Under the pieces are notes generated by a model. That model did no database searches. It saw only the letters and a program-made list of their open reading frames with translations, and was not told where the DNA came from. Below are positions 56,989 through 64,000 of a DNA stretch of 64,000 bases, piece after piece. The DNA lies in the NCBI GenBank assembly GCA_964504565.1, contig CAZDEY010000001.1, positions 310,001-374,000 on the forward strand, read 5' to 3'. Source of the DNA: Cesiribacter sp964504565. Lineage in GTDB: Bacteria > Bacteroidota > Bacteroidia > Cytophagales > Cyclobacteriaceae. How positions within the stretch are numbered: position 1 is the first letter of the stretch; each line of letters begins with the position of its first letter. The translations under genes were made by a program, and so were the position numbers.

Positions 56989-59142
56989 TCACAGGCTTTC
57001 CAACTGGTTATCTCCTTTATTATGGCTTAGGGTGAAGAAGAGGCCTAGGAAAAAGAAGCGCTGGCCGTTGTTTCCTATAGCCTGGCGATCGTATCGGCCC
57101 TGCGGGTTTCGTTCTTCGGAAAATCTATACGTGAAGGCCTGGCCGCCGCCCAGCACGTTAGTGGCCGCGGTGTACAGTATCAGGTTTTCTTTCCAGAGGT
57201 AGGCCCAGTTTAAACTTAGATTCTGCTGCACCGGGGCGGTTTCATTCATGAAACCGGGGGAGTTAGGGTCTTCGTAGGGGCGGCCGCTGGCCAGGCTAAA
57301 CGAGCCACCAACTTGGCTTCTTAGCTTCTTAATAAAATGCTTGTAAACCATACTAAGACTATGCTGAAGCAGAAAATTAGGGCGGGCAGCTTGCGGATAG
57401 TTAGCGTAGTGGCGGCGGCTGTCGGTAAAGGTGTAGGCCAGCCAGTAGTCGCCGCCCTTAATGCTTTGGCGGTCGCGCCAGAAAACCTCCATACCGCTGG
57501 CCCAACCGTTTCCGTTCCGGCTAAGTCCCTCGGCCGAAAGTAAAGGCAAATGGGTGTACTGTTTATAGTAAGTCTCGGCCCGCAGCAGCCTACCTTTAGG
57601 CTCGTACTGGTAGCTAAGCACCGCCTGCCGGCTTCGGGCTTCAACCAAATTAGGGTTTAGGCGTAACCACTCAACGGCTGGTTCCTGGCTATACTCCCCG
57701 GCCGCCAGCGATAGACTTTGCCCCGGGCTTAGCTGGTAGGCTACGGCCAGCCGGGGCATTAGCCGGATGGTTTGGGTACGGCTGCTGTGCTGAGCCCGCA
57801 GCCCTAGGCGGGCGGCTACTTTTTTACCCACCTGCCAGTCTAGCTGGCTCCAGGCGGCGGGCCGGTACCACTGCCGGTTAAAGTGGCGGGCGGGGCTATC
57901 GGTTTCCGTATAGGTTTCGGTTAGGCGCTGCTGTTCGGCTTCCAGACCACTGCTCAGGCTCAGGCTGCGGCTCAGATCGGCTTCCAGCTGGGTTTTTAGG
58001 TGAAGAAGGCGGCTACTTGTCAGCAAGTTTAGCTGGTTAGGTTGCAGGTGGGTATCATCGGTCGATACGGAGAAGGCCGTGGTGAGCGCCCCCCAGTTCC
58101 GTAGGCCCTGCTGCCAGCGCAGTTGCCCAAGGTAGTTTTGGTTGTTTAGTTTAATGGTGCTCTGGCCACCGGCCTGGGTAATATTGGGTTGGGAAAGGTG
58201 CAGGGCGCGCTGCCGCCCATCGGCAAAGAGGCTTAGGCTGCCGTTGTTCAGGGGCTGCTGCCAATTAAGAGCCCCGCCCAGTTCCTGCGGCGCATTATGA
58301 AACTGAAACTGTTGCGGAACCAGCGCCATGTAGGGGCCCAGGTTCAGGTAGTCGGCTTGTAGTACCAGGCCACCGCTGCCTACCGACTGCTGATGGCTGG
58401 CAGATGCGCCCACCGTCATCAGGCTCAGGTCGGTGCGGGTGGGGGCATCGGTCAGGTTTTTGGTTTCCATGCTTAGTACGGCCGAGAGCGCCTCGCCCCA
58501 CTCGGCCCCGTAGGCCCCGCTGCTAAAGCTAAAGCCCCGAAACAGCGCCGGCGAAAAGCGGCCGCGGGCCGGTACGTTGGCTACGGTGGCGCCGTAGGGG
58601 CTGCCTATCGGTTGGCCGTTAACGTACAGGCGCAGCTCATCGCCGCCGCCGCCCCGTACAAACAGACGGCCGTCTTCGCCTACGGTAGCCACGCCGGGCA
58701 GGGTTTGTATGGCGCCCACCACATCGCCTAGGGCCGAGGCGGTGGTGTACACATCCTGCGCGCTCAGGCTGGCGGCCCGGCTCTCGTCGGATGCCTCGAA
58801 GTTACCGGCGGTAATGGTTACGGTGCCCAGTTCAGCCGCTTCTTCTTCTAAAATTATATGTAGGCTTGGCAGACTGGCACCCGCAGCTAGGTTTAGGGTT
58901 TGGTGGTAAGGTTTGAAGCCCAGGTAGCGCACCGCCAGTGTGTAGTTTTCGGCCTGCGGAGCTTCAAAACTAAACTGCCCGGCGGCATCGGTAGTGGCGC
59001 CGCTAAAGGTACCTTCCAGAAAAACATTAGCACCGGGCAGGGGCTCGTTTTGCTCGTTTACTACCCGCCCGTTCAGGCTAAGCTGAGCGTAGGCTCCGGT
59101 TAGGTTTCCTAAAAAAAGAATAAGTAACGTAAAGTGGCGCAT
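56989..59142 (-). CDS. TonB-dependent receptor, small type
   Basis: The 717-residue outer-membrane protein has a signal peptide (1-20), a CarboxypepD_reg-like domain (about 22-105, LSLNGRVVNEQNEPLPGANV), a plug (about 125-225, GRLFVRGGGGDELRLYVNGQ) and a barrel. The plug loop is glycine-rich. The gene heads a block with a TPR-like protein and the LytS/LytR pair, which may sense or regulate uptake. Heptamer tracts flank it on both sides, partly as inverted copies. Confidence 0.9.
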   Translation of the reverse strand: MRHFTLLILFLGNLTGAYAQLSLNGRVVNEQNEPLPGANVFLEGTFSGATTDAAGQFSFEAPQAENYTLAVRYLGFKPYHQTLNLAAGASLPSLHIILEEEAAELGTVTITAGNFEASDESRAASLSAQDVYTTASALGDVVGAIQTLPGVATVGEDGRLFVRGGGGDELRLYVNGQPIGSPYGATVANVPARGRFSPALFRGFSFSSGAYGAEWGEALSAVLSMETKNLTDAPTRTDLSLMTVGASASHQQSVGSGGLVLQADYLNLGPYMALVPQQFQFHNAPQELGGALNWQQPLNNGSLSLFADGRQRALHLSQPNITQAGGQSTIKLNNQNYLGQLRWQQGLRNWGALTTAFSVSTDDTHLQPNQLNLLTSSRLLHLKTQLEADLSRSLSLSSGLEAEQQRLTETYTETDSPARHFNRQWYRPAAWSQLDWQVGKKVAARLGLRAQHSSRTQTIRLMPRLAVAYQLSPGQSLSLAAGEYSQEPAVEWLRLNPNLVEARSRQAVLSYQYEPKGRLLRAETYYKQYTHLPLLSAEGLSRNGNGWASGMEVFWRDRQSIKGGDYWLAYTFTDSRRHYANYPQAARPNFLLQHSLSMVYKHFIKKLRSQVGGSFSLASGRPYEDPNSPGFMNETAPVQQNLSLNWAYLWKENLILYTAATNVLGGGQAFTYRFSEERNPQGRYDRQAIGNNGQRFFFLGLFFTLSHNKGDNQLESL

Positions 59143-59202
59143 AGCAGGGGCGGTTAGCTGCTGCTAATTTGCCTACTACCGGGCGTGTATGAAATTAAAA
59201 GT

Positions 59203-59368
59203 GGTTGAGCTGGGATATTGGTTGGCTGAGTTGAAGTATTAGGTGGTTGAGTTGAAAAGATGGAATCAAGAATCAGGAGTCAGGAATCAGGAACCAAGAT
59301 GTCATCCTGAACTTGTTTCAGGACAGGAGCCAAGACTTAGGAGATATGACGTAAGACATTGGAATACT
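59203..59368 (+). repeat. composite heptamer tract with 21-base higher-order repeat
   Basis: 59203-59258 is a run of 7-base units in groups of three (GGTTGAG, CTGGGAT, ATTGGTT and relatives), giving a 21-base period. Five GARTCAR-type units follow (59263-59297), then the palindrome at 59301, then GAGCCAA, GACTTAG, GAGATAT, GACGTAA and GACATTG (59327-59361). The last group is an inverted copy of 56868-56916. Confidence 0.8.
59301..59323. repeat. dispersed palindrome, third copy, inside a heptamer tract
   Basis: The core CCTGAACTTGTTTCAGG is the third copy of the palindrome at 11740 and 47616. It sits between two groups of heptamers. Confidence 0.8.
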
Positions 59369-59421
59369 ACACCCGCCTCAAGAGGGGATTTCCAAACCTC
59401 AACCGTTTACCAGCCTTCGGT

Positions 59422-60777
59422 CTACTCCTTCCAGAAGGGTAATTGGTAATGAATGTACTGAACTGAGTCGGCTTCTTCCCGCCGAGAGTGCTCATCTACT
59501 TTGTAGAGGTGCAGGGTATGGCGGCCCCGAGGCAGGTAGCTTACATCTAGTACTTGTAACAGGCCTTTTTCTTCCATATTAGAATGGGTATACCAGAGGG
59601 GTTGGTGCGGGCGGTATACCGAATCATTAACCTGAAGTTTAAACAACCCGCTTACTCGTTCAAGATACAACTGTTCGTTTTGGTTAGAGAGGTTTATAGC
59701 CGTAAGCTCGGAGTTTAAACCACTGTAACGTTTCAGGCTATCTGCCAAGGTATGTTCAATAAGCTCGTTGTCGTTAGGGTCGTACAGCAGAAATACCTCC
59801 AGAAAACCGTTGCTTACGTAGCGAGTGGGCAAACTGGCTATCTTAATCGGGGTATCAGGCTTTCGTTCGTCGTCGTAAAAATTGGTATGCAGGTAAGCAG
59901 TCGGGGTAGCTTTGTGATAATGAAAAACTGGAAAGTAGGGATGGCCATCCAGAAAAAAAGTGGACAGCACCGTAATTAAGATTAGGTAGGGAATAGCCAA
60001 CAGTACTAGCCTTTTGCTAAAGCGGTTGCTCAGCATATTGTAGAGCAGCGGGCGGTATACCGGAGCCAGGGTAAGGGCACTATAGAAGCGGTAAATTGGT
60101 AAGTACAGGCGCGAGAACCACCGCCATTTAATTCGTTTTAACCCGCCCAGGGTAAGAAAATCGAACAGATAAAGCAATTGGGTTGGAATAATTAGCACTA
60201 AAACAATAAGCGCACTTATTCCGCCGACTATCTCAGAGCCGGAAAACGGATTTTCCTTATTGAAATAAAAGCTTACCAGTAATACCATCAGGGTAAAAGC
60301 CAGCGATAGTATGGTAGCAATTACCACAAAAGCTAATAGAAAACTAAACGCAAATATGCTGCTGCAGGCTCCCTCCAGCCGGGCTACGTAGCTATCGTAA
60401 CTACCGGTTTTGCGCAGTAAGTATTTGTGAAAACGCTCGGAGTAGCCCAGCCGGCTATACGAAATCTTATTAGATAAAGAACGTAGACCTACGGTAGCAA
60501 TCCACAGCCCCCGCAGTATAATATGGATGATAAGGTTTATGAGCAGAATGTATACCGAGGCCAGTATGGCAAAGCCCATAATACCCAGTATCATTATAAC
60601 ATTATCGCCACTGATGGCATTAACGCTAAGGTAGCCGGAAAATACATCAGCCTGCTCTACCGCCTTTAGTAACAGTACAATTGAAAAGCCGGAAATAAGC
60701 AACTCCATCTGCCAGCTTTCCCACTGCAGCTTATCGAGCCAGGTTTTAAAGTTTTTGGTTGAGGTGGTTGCTTTCAA
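59422..60777 (-). CDS. membrane protein of unknown function
   Basis: The frame opens with TTG 60777 (KATTSTKNFKTWLDKLQ); the first ATG (60711) would begin just before the first membrane segment. About five membrane segments cover residues 25-270, with a basic soluble middle, and the last 170 residues form a soluble domain. It is not in a recognisable family. The start codon is uncertain. Confidence 0.55.
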   Translation of the reverse strand: MKATTSTKNFKTWLDKLQWESWQMELLISGFSIVLLLKAVEQADVFSGYLSVNAISGDNVIMILGIMGFAILASVYILLINLIIHIILRGLWIATVGLRSLSNKISYSRLGYSERFHKYLLRKTGSYDSYVARLEGACSSIFAFSFLLAFVVIATILSLAFTLMVLLVSFYFNKENPFSGSEIVGGISALIVLVLIIPTQLLYLFDFLTLGGLKRIKWRWFSRLYLPIYRFYSALTLAPVYRPLLYNMLSNRFSKRLVLLAIPYLILITVLSTFFLDGHPYFPVFHYHKATPTAYLHTNFYDDERKPDTPIKIASLPTRYVSNGFLEVFLLYDPNDNELIEHTLADSLKRYSGLNSELTAINLSNQNEQLYLERVSGLFKLQVNDSVYRPHQPLWYTHSNMEEKGLLQVLDVSYLPRGRHTLHLYKVDEHSRREEADSVQYIHYQLPFWKE

Positions 60778-60873
60778 GGGTATAAGGGTTTAAAACTCTT
60801 CAAGCTAAAAATTTTTAATCAACTTTGCCTACAGTTAACAAGTTGTTCTTTAAACCTACCATTTTACCGCCCA

Positions 60874-61335
60874 ATGTTTACCCGCGAGGAAGCCAAAGCC
60901 TGGAATGAGAAATTTTATACCCTATTCGGTACGTATATGCGCCGCCATACCCCTCAGGCCGAAGATGCCAAGCAGTGGTTAAACTACCGTACGCACGTAA
61001 AGGGTATATTTTTTAGGGTAGAAGCTACCAATAAATCAGCCGTAGCCAGTATTGATATCCAGCATAAGGATACCGACATCCGCGAGTTGTTTTACCAGCA
61101 GTTTCAGGAGTACGGCAAAGCATTGGAAATGAATAGTGGTGAGTTAATTTGGGATGCTAATTACTACCTGGATGACGGTAGGCAAATTGCCCGGGTATAC
61201 CAGGTGCTGGAAGGGGTTAGCTTATACCAAGAAGAGGACTGGCATACTATTTTTCCGTTTTTTGAGAAGTATTTATTGGCCTTCGATGCCTTCTGGGCCG
61301 ACTTTAGGGAAGGCTTTATTGAATTGGCCGAATAA
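60874..61335 (+). CDS. DUF4268-family protein
   Basis: The 153-residue protein fits DUF4268: FTREEAKAWNEKFYTLFGTY, FFRVEATNKSAVASIDIQHK and WDANYYLDDGRQIARVY. DUF4268 domains also occur in restriction and nuclease-linked proteins, but here the domain is alone and there is no such gene nearby. It is collinear with gdhA, 75 bases upstream of it. Confidence 0.75.
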   Translation: MFTREEAKAWNEKFYTLFGTYMRRHTPQAEDAKQWLNYRTHVKGIFFRVEATNKSAVASIDIQHKDTDIRELFYQQFQEYGKALEMNSGELIWDANYYLDDGRQIARVYQVLEGVSLYQEEDWHTIFPFFEKYLLAFDAFWADFREGFIELAE

Positions 61336-61349
61336 CTGATTTTTTTACC

Positions 61350-61380
61350 TTGTCGCAATCGGTTACGGAAACTAGTTTTA
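61350..61380 (+). promoter_or_regulatory. Bacteroidota-type promoter for gdhA
   Basis: TTG at 61350-61352 and TAGTTTTA at 61373-61380 are 20 bases apart, in line with TTG-N19-TAnnTTTG. The gdhA ATG follows 30 bases later. Confidence 0.5.
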
Positions 61381-61410
61381 ACCTTTTCGGATACCACTTG
61401 TTCTTCCCCC

Positions 61411-62763
61411 ATGACCATTGAGAAGATATTAAGCGAACTTCAGGATAAAAACAGTCACGAAACCGAGTTTTTACAAGCCGCCGAAGAGGTACTCAGCTCC
61501 CTACAGCCCGTTCTTAAAAAGCATAAAAATTTTCAGGATTTAGCTATTCTGCAGCGTATACTGGAACCCGAGCGGGTAATTCAGTTTAGGGTAACCTGGC
61601 AGACCGATGAGGAAGAAGTGCGGGTGAATAAAGGCTATCGGGTTCAGCTAAGCTCGGCCTTGGGGCCATATAAGGGTGGTTTGCGCTTTCACCCTACGGT
61701 AAACTTAAGTGTGCTTAAATTTCTGGCCTTTGAACAAACCTTTAAAAATGCCCTAACCGGCCTAAGCCTGGGTGCCGGTAAAGGCGGGGCCGACTTTAAC
61801 CCCAAAGGCCGCAGTGATAGGGAGGTTATGCGCTTCTGCCAGGCGTTTATGCTGGAACTTCAGCGACATATTGGCCCCCGGCTAGATGTGCCCGCCGGCG
61901 ATATTGGCGTAGGCACCCGCGAAATTGGCTACTTACTGGGTACCTATAAAAAAATGCAGAACAGTTCGGCCGGGGGTGTACTCACCGGCAAAGGTGTAGA
62001 GTGGGGCGGCAGCCCGCTGCGTACCGAGGCTACCGGCTACGGATTAATTTACTTTACCCAGTGCATGATGGCCCAGCAAAACGATTCGCTCGAGGGTAAG
62101 GAGTGTATAATTAGCGGTTCGGGTAATGTGGCCCAGTACGCGCTGGAAAAATTAATCCAACTAGGCGCTAAGCCTATAACCGCCAGCGATTCCAGCGGCT
62201 TTATTGTAGATAAAGACGGTATAGACGAAGACAAATTGGCCTTTATAAAAGAACTGAAAAACGAAAAGCGGGGCCGTATAAAAGAGTACGCCGAAAAATA
62301 CGGTTGCGACTACACCGAAACTGATCAGGATAGTACCAACCAGCTATGGTCCGTTAAAGCCGATTGTGCCTTTCCGTGCGCTACCCAAAACGAGATTGAT
62401 GAAAAAGAGGCCGAAAACCTGGTAGAAGCCGGAGTGAAGGTAGTGGCCGAAGGGGCCAATATGCCGCTTACCAATAAGGCAGTGCAGGTTATGCACAAGA
62501 ACAAGATTATGTACGCGCCGGGTAAGGCTACCAATGCTGGCGGCGTGGCGGTTAGCGGTATTGAAATGATGCAAAACTTCCGGGGCGAAAGCTTTACCCG
62601 CGAAGAAGTAGATAAGCGCCTGCAGGGTATTATGCAAAGTATTCATGATAAGTGCCTGAAAGCTGCCCATGAGTACGGTTTTAAAGAAGACTACCAAGCC
62701 GGGGCTAATATTGCCGGTTTTATACGGGTGGCCGATGCTATGGCTGCGCAGGGTATTTTGTAG
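61411..62763 (+). CDS. gdhA: NADP-type glutamate dehydrogenase
   Basis: GdhA aminates 2-oxoglutarate to glutamate, assimilating ammonia. The 450-residue length is that of the hexameric NADP-linked type. Signatures include GPYKGGLRFHP (near 85-95), LGAGKGGADFNPKGRSDREV with the catalytic Lys region (near 115-135), and the Rossmann loop ISGSGNVAQYA (near 230). All motifs are intact. A promoter-like element precedes it; a histidine kinase gene follows. Confidence 0.95.
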   Translation: MTIEKILSELQDKNSHETEFLQAAEEVLSSLQPVLKKHKNFQDLAILQRILEPERVIQFRVTWQTDEEEVRVNKGYRVQLSSALGPYKGGLRFHPTVNLSVLKFLAFEQTFKNALTGLSLGAGKGGADFNPKGRSDREVMRFCQAFMLELQRHIGPRLDVPAGDIGVGTREIGYLLGTYKKMQNSSAGGVLTGKGVEWGGSPLRTEATGYGLIYFTQCMMAQQNDSLEGKECIISGSGNVAQYALEKLIQLGAKPITASDSSGFIVDKDGIDEDKLAFIKELKNEKRGRIKEYAEKYGCDYTETDQDSTNQLWSVKADCAFPCATQNEIDEKEAENLVEAGVKVVAEGANMPLTNKAVQVMHKNKIMYAPGKATNAGGVAVSGIEMMQNFRGESFTREEVDKRLQGIMQSIHDKCLKAAHEYGFKEDYQAGANIAGFIRVADAMAAQGIL

Positions 62764-62881
62764 TTAGAGCAATTCAATTTAATACGAAACAATAAATACA
62801 CTTAGCAGGCCTATATAAATTGTATTACTTTACCGTTAGCAGGAATCTCAGTACACAGCGGGTTTAGTTTTACACGTTCGT

Positions 62882-64000
62882 ATGAACAAAAATTTATGGA
62901 TGGCAATTGGGCGCTGGGGCGTTGCCGGTATGGCCAGCCCCCAGCAGCGCCGGGCAGTTCTGTTAGCGAATCGTCTGGCGTTGTTCCTTTTTGTTTTTAG
63001 TTTTTCGGCCGGTATAGCTATCTTTTTCAGTAGTGGTATTCTCCAGCTTAGTATTATCGTATCGGTTATTTCATTAGTATATCTAGCAGTACCATTTATT
63101 AATAGGGCCGGCTACCAAACCTTGGGGCGGCTGCTAATCTGCTTTTACCTTCCGCTATCTTCCTTAGGGCTAAGTATTTACGGTAAGTTAGTTTCTCCGC
63201 CGGTTAACGAAACCGCCTACTTTACTATTCGCATGGTGCTGCTGGTAGGGGTTATATTACCGCTGGTTATATTTAGCTTTCGCGAAAGAAGGTTCCTGGT
63301 TTCCGGGGTACTACTCAATTTTACTTGCTTGCTTTTCTACGATCCAATCCATACCTGGTTTGGGGTTGGCTACCGGCAAATGGGTTTAGATGTTACCAGC
63401 TACGGCTTTATGCATTATATAATGCTGGTGCTTTTTTTACTGCTGGTAACAGCGTTTTACTATTATAAAATTACCCTAGAACACGCCGAGCGGAAAATAT
63501 GGAAGAATAACAATGCGCTGCGAAAGCTTCACCAGGAACAGGAAACGCAACACCGGGAACTGGCCGCCAAATCTTCCGAATTAAGTTTAAGCCAAACCAA
63601 GCTAGAGGAAGCCTACAAAATTATAGCCGCTCAAAACGATTTGCTCAGCAGCGAAAACACCCAACTCCAGCAACACCTTCAGGAGAAGAATGCTATTCTG
63701 GAAAATAATAATATAGAACTGCACAAGAGCCTAGACGAGCTAAAGCAATTCAGCTATACTATTTCGCACAACTTGCGCGGGCCGGTAGCCACACTGCTGG
63801 GCCTAAGCAAGCTTTTTAACCAGGCAGACGCATCGGCGGAAAACAGGCAGCTTATGGAGCATATTACTACCTCGGCGCTGGCACTGGATACCGTAATCCG
63901 CGACCTTTCGGATACGCTGGATATACAAAGAGGCGGGGCAAATAAAGAACCGGTGGATTTAAGCTCCTTGCTCAATAGTGTGCTTATTGCGTTAGAAGAT
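62882..64000 (+). CDS. membrane sensor histidine kinase, cut by the window end
   Basis: ATG 62882 opens a frame that stays open for 373 codons to the edge. About five to six membrane segments lie in residues 28-200. A coiled coil follows (about 205-285), then a HisKA helix with QFSYTISHNLRGPVATLLGL (His near 295) and the start of the ATPase part. It resembles Cytophagales membrane kinases with a coiled-coil signalling helix. The C-terminal half is outside the window. Confidence 0.85.
   Translation, partial: MNKNLWMAIGRWGVAGMASPQQRRAVLLANRLALFLFVFSFSAGIAIFFSSGILQLSIIVSVISLVYLAVPFINRAGYQTLGRLLICFYLPLSSLGLSIYGKLVSPPVNETAYFTIRMVLLVGVILPLVIFSFRERRFLVSGVLLNFTCLLFYDPIHTWFGVGYRQMGLDVTSYGFMHYIMLVLFLLLVTAFYYYKITLEHAERKIWKNNNALRKLHQEQETQHRELAAKSSELSLSQTKLEEAYKIIAAQNDLLSSENTQLQQHLQEKNAILENNNIELHKSLDELKQFSYTISHNLRGPVATLLGLSKLFNQADASAENRQLMEHITTSALALDTVIRDLSDTLDIQRGGANKEPVDLSSLLNSVLIALED

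Overview
The window looks like chromosomal DNA from a Bacteroidota bacterium, most likely Cytophagales-like. The evidence is the many short lipoproteins and signal-peptide proteins, two SusC/FepA-type TonB-dependent receptors with N-terminal carboxypeptidase-regulatory-like domains, LytTR/LytS two-component genes, families typical of the phylum (DUF6155, DUF6702, DUF4268, HupE, HTTM, SPOR), weak Shine-Dalgarno signals, and promoter-like TTG-N17-20-TAnnTTTG elements. No rRNA, tRNA, integrase, transposase or CRISPR array was seen. Assignments rest on reading motifs; no database search was run.

Layout. 0-8.6 kb: a GbsR/MarR regulator between two small membrane proteins, a methyltransferase, an ECF sigma / short membrane protein / Lgt operon, an SGNH lipoprotein, a small HTH gene paired with a coiled-coil membrane protein, a retropepsin-like lipoprotein, a cadherin/DNRLRE lipoprotein and a patatin whose C-terminus is frameshifted. 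8.6-11.7 kb: carboxynorspermidine synthase and decarboxylase (norspermidine/spermidine-type polyamine synthesis) with an S23/IVP four-helix-bundle gene between them. 11.8-25 kb: barrel-like proteins, a DUF922-like protease, a broken lipoprotein gene, a parvulin, a large SNF2 helicase, a LolC/E-like permease, RbfA, a polytopic protein, a broken PIN-like/DUF433 toxin-antitoxin pair and RpiB. 25-39.7 kb: accessory membrane proteins, a possible LAS metallopeptidase, AEC and HTTM proteins, a CNNM/CBS protein, a SPOR protein, fumarase and HupE. 39.8-43.7 kb: a stress-type cluster (two DUF2382 proteins and an acidic anchored protein), then a Nudix hydrolase and a flavin reductase. 43.7-61 kb: a multi-PAS histidine kinase, two TonB-like proteins, a TonB receptor, a Cys-rich lipoprotein, a carboxypeptidase-regulatory-like protein, and a collinear TonB receptor / TPR-like / LytS / LytR block. 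61.4-64 kb: glutamate dehydrogenase and a histidine kinase cut by the window edge.

The strongest unexplained signal is in the intergenic DNA. At least 15 places carry degenerate tandem repeats with a 7-base period and three more have an 8-base period. The unit sequence changes from place to place (GARTCAR, GANNTTA, GAATTAS, TTAGTGC and others) but the period is kept. Tracts often contain the stop codon of the gene they follow and often occur as inverted pairs. One inverted pair fits exactly around the S23/IVP gene: the gene starts 3 bases after one arm and its stop codon lies inside the other. I treat S23 plus heptamer arms as the best candidate for an undescribed dispersed element. Two genes are interrupted at six-base homopolymers and one by two in-frame stops, so either local gene decay, slippage or assembly error must be considered.
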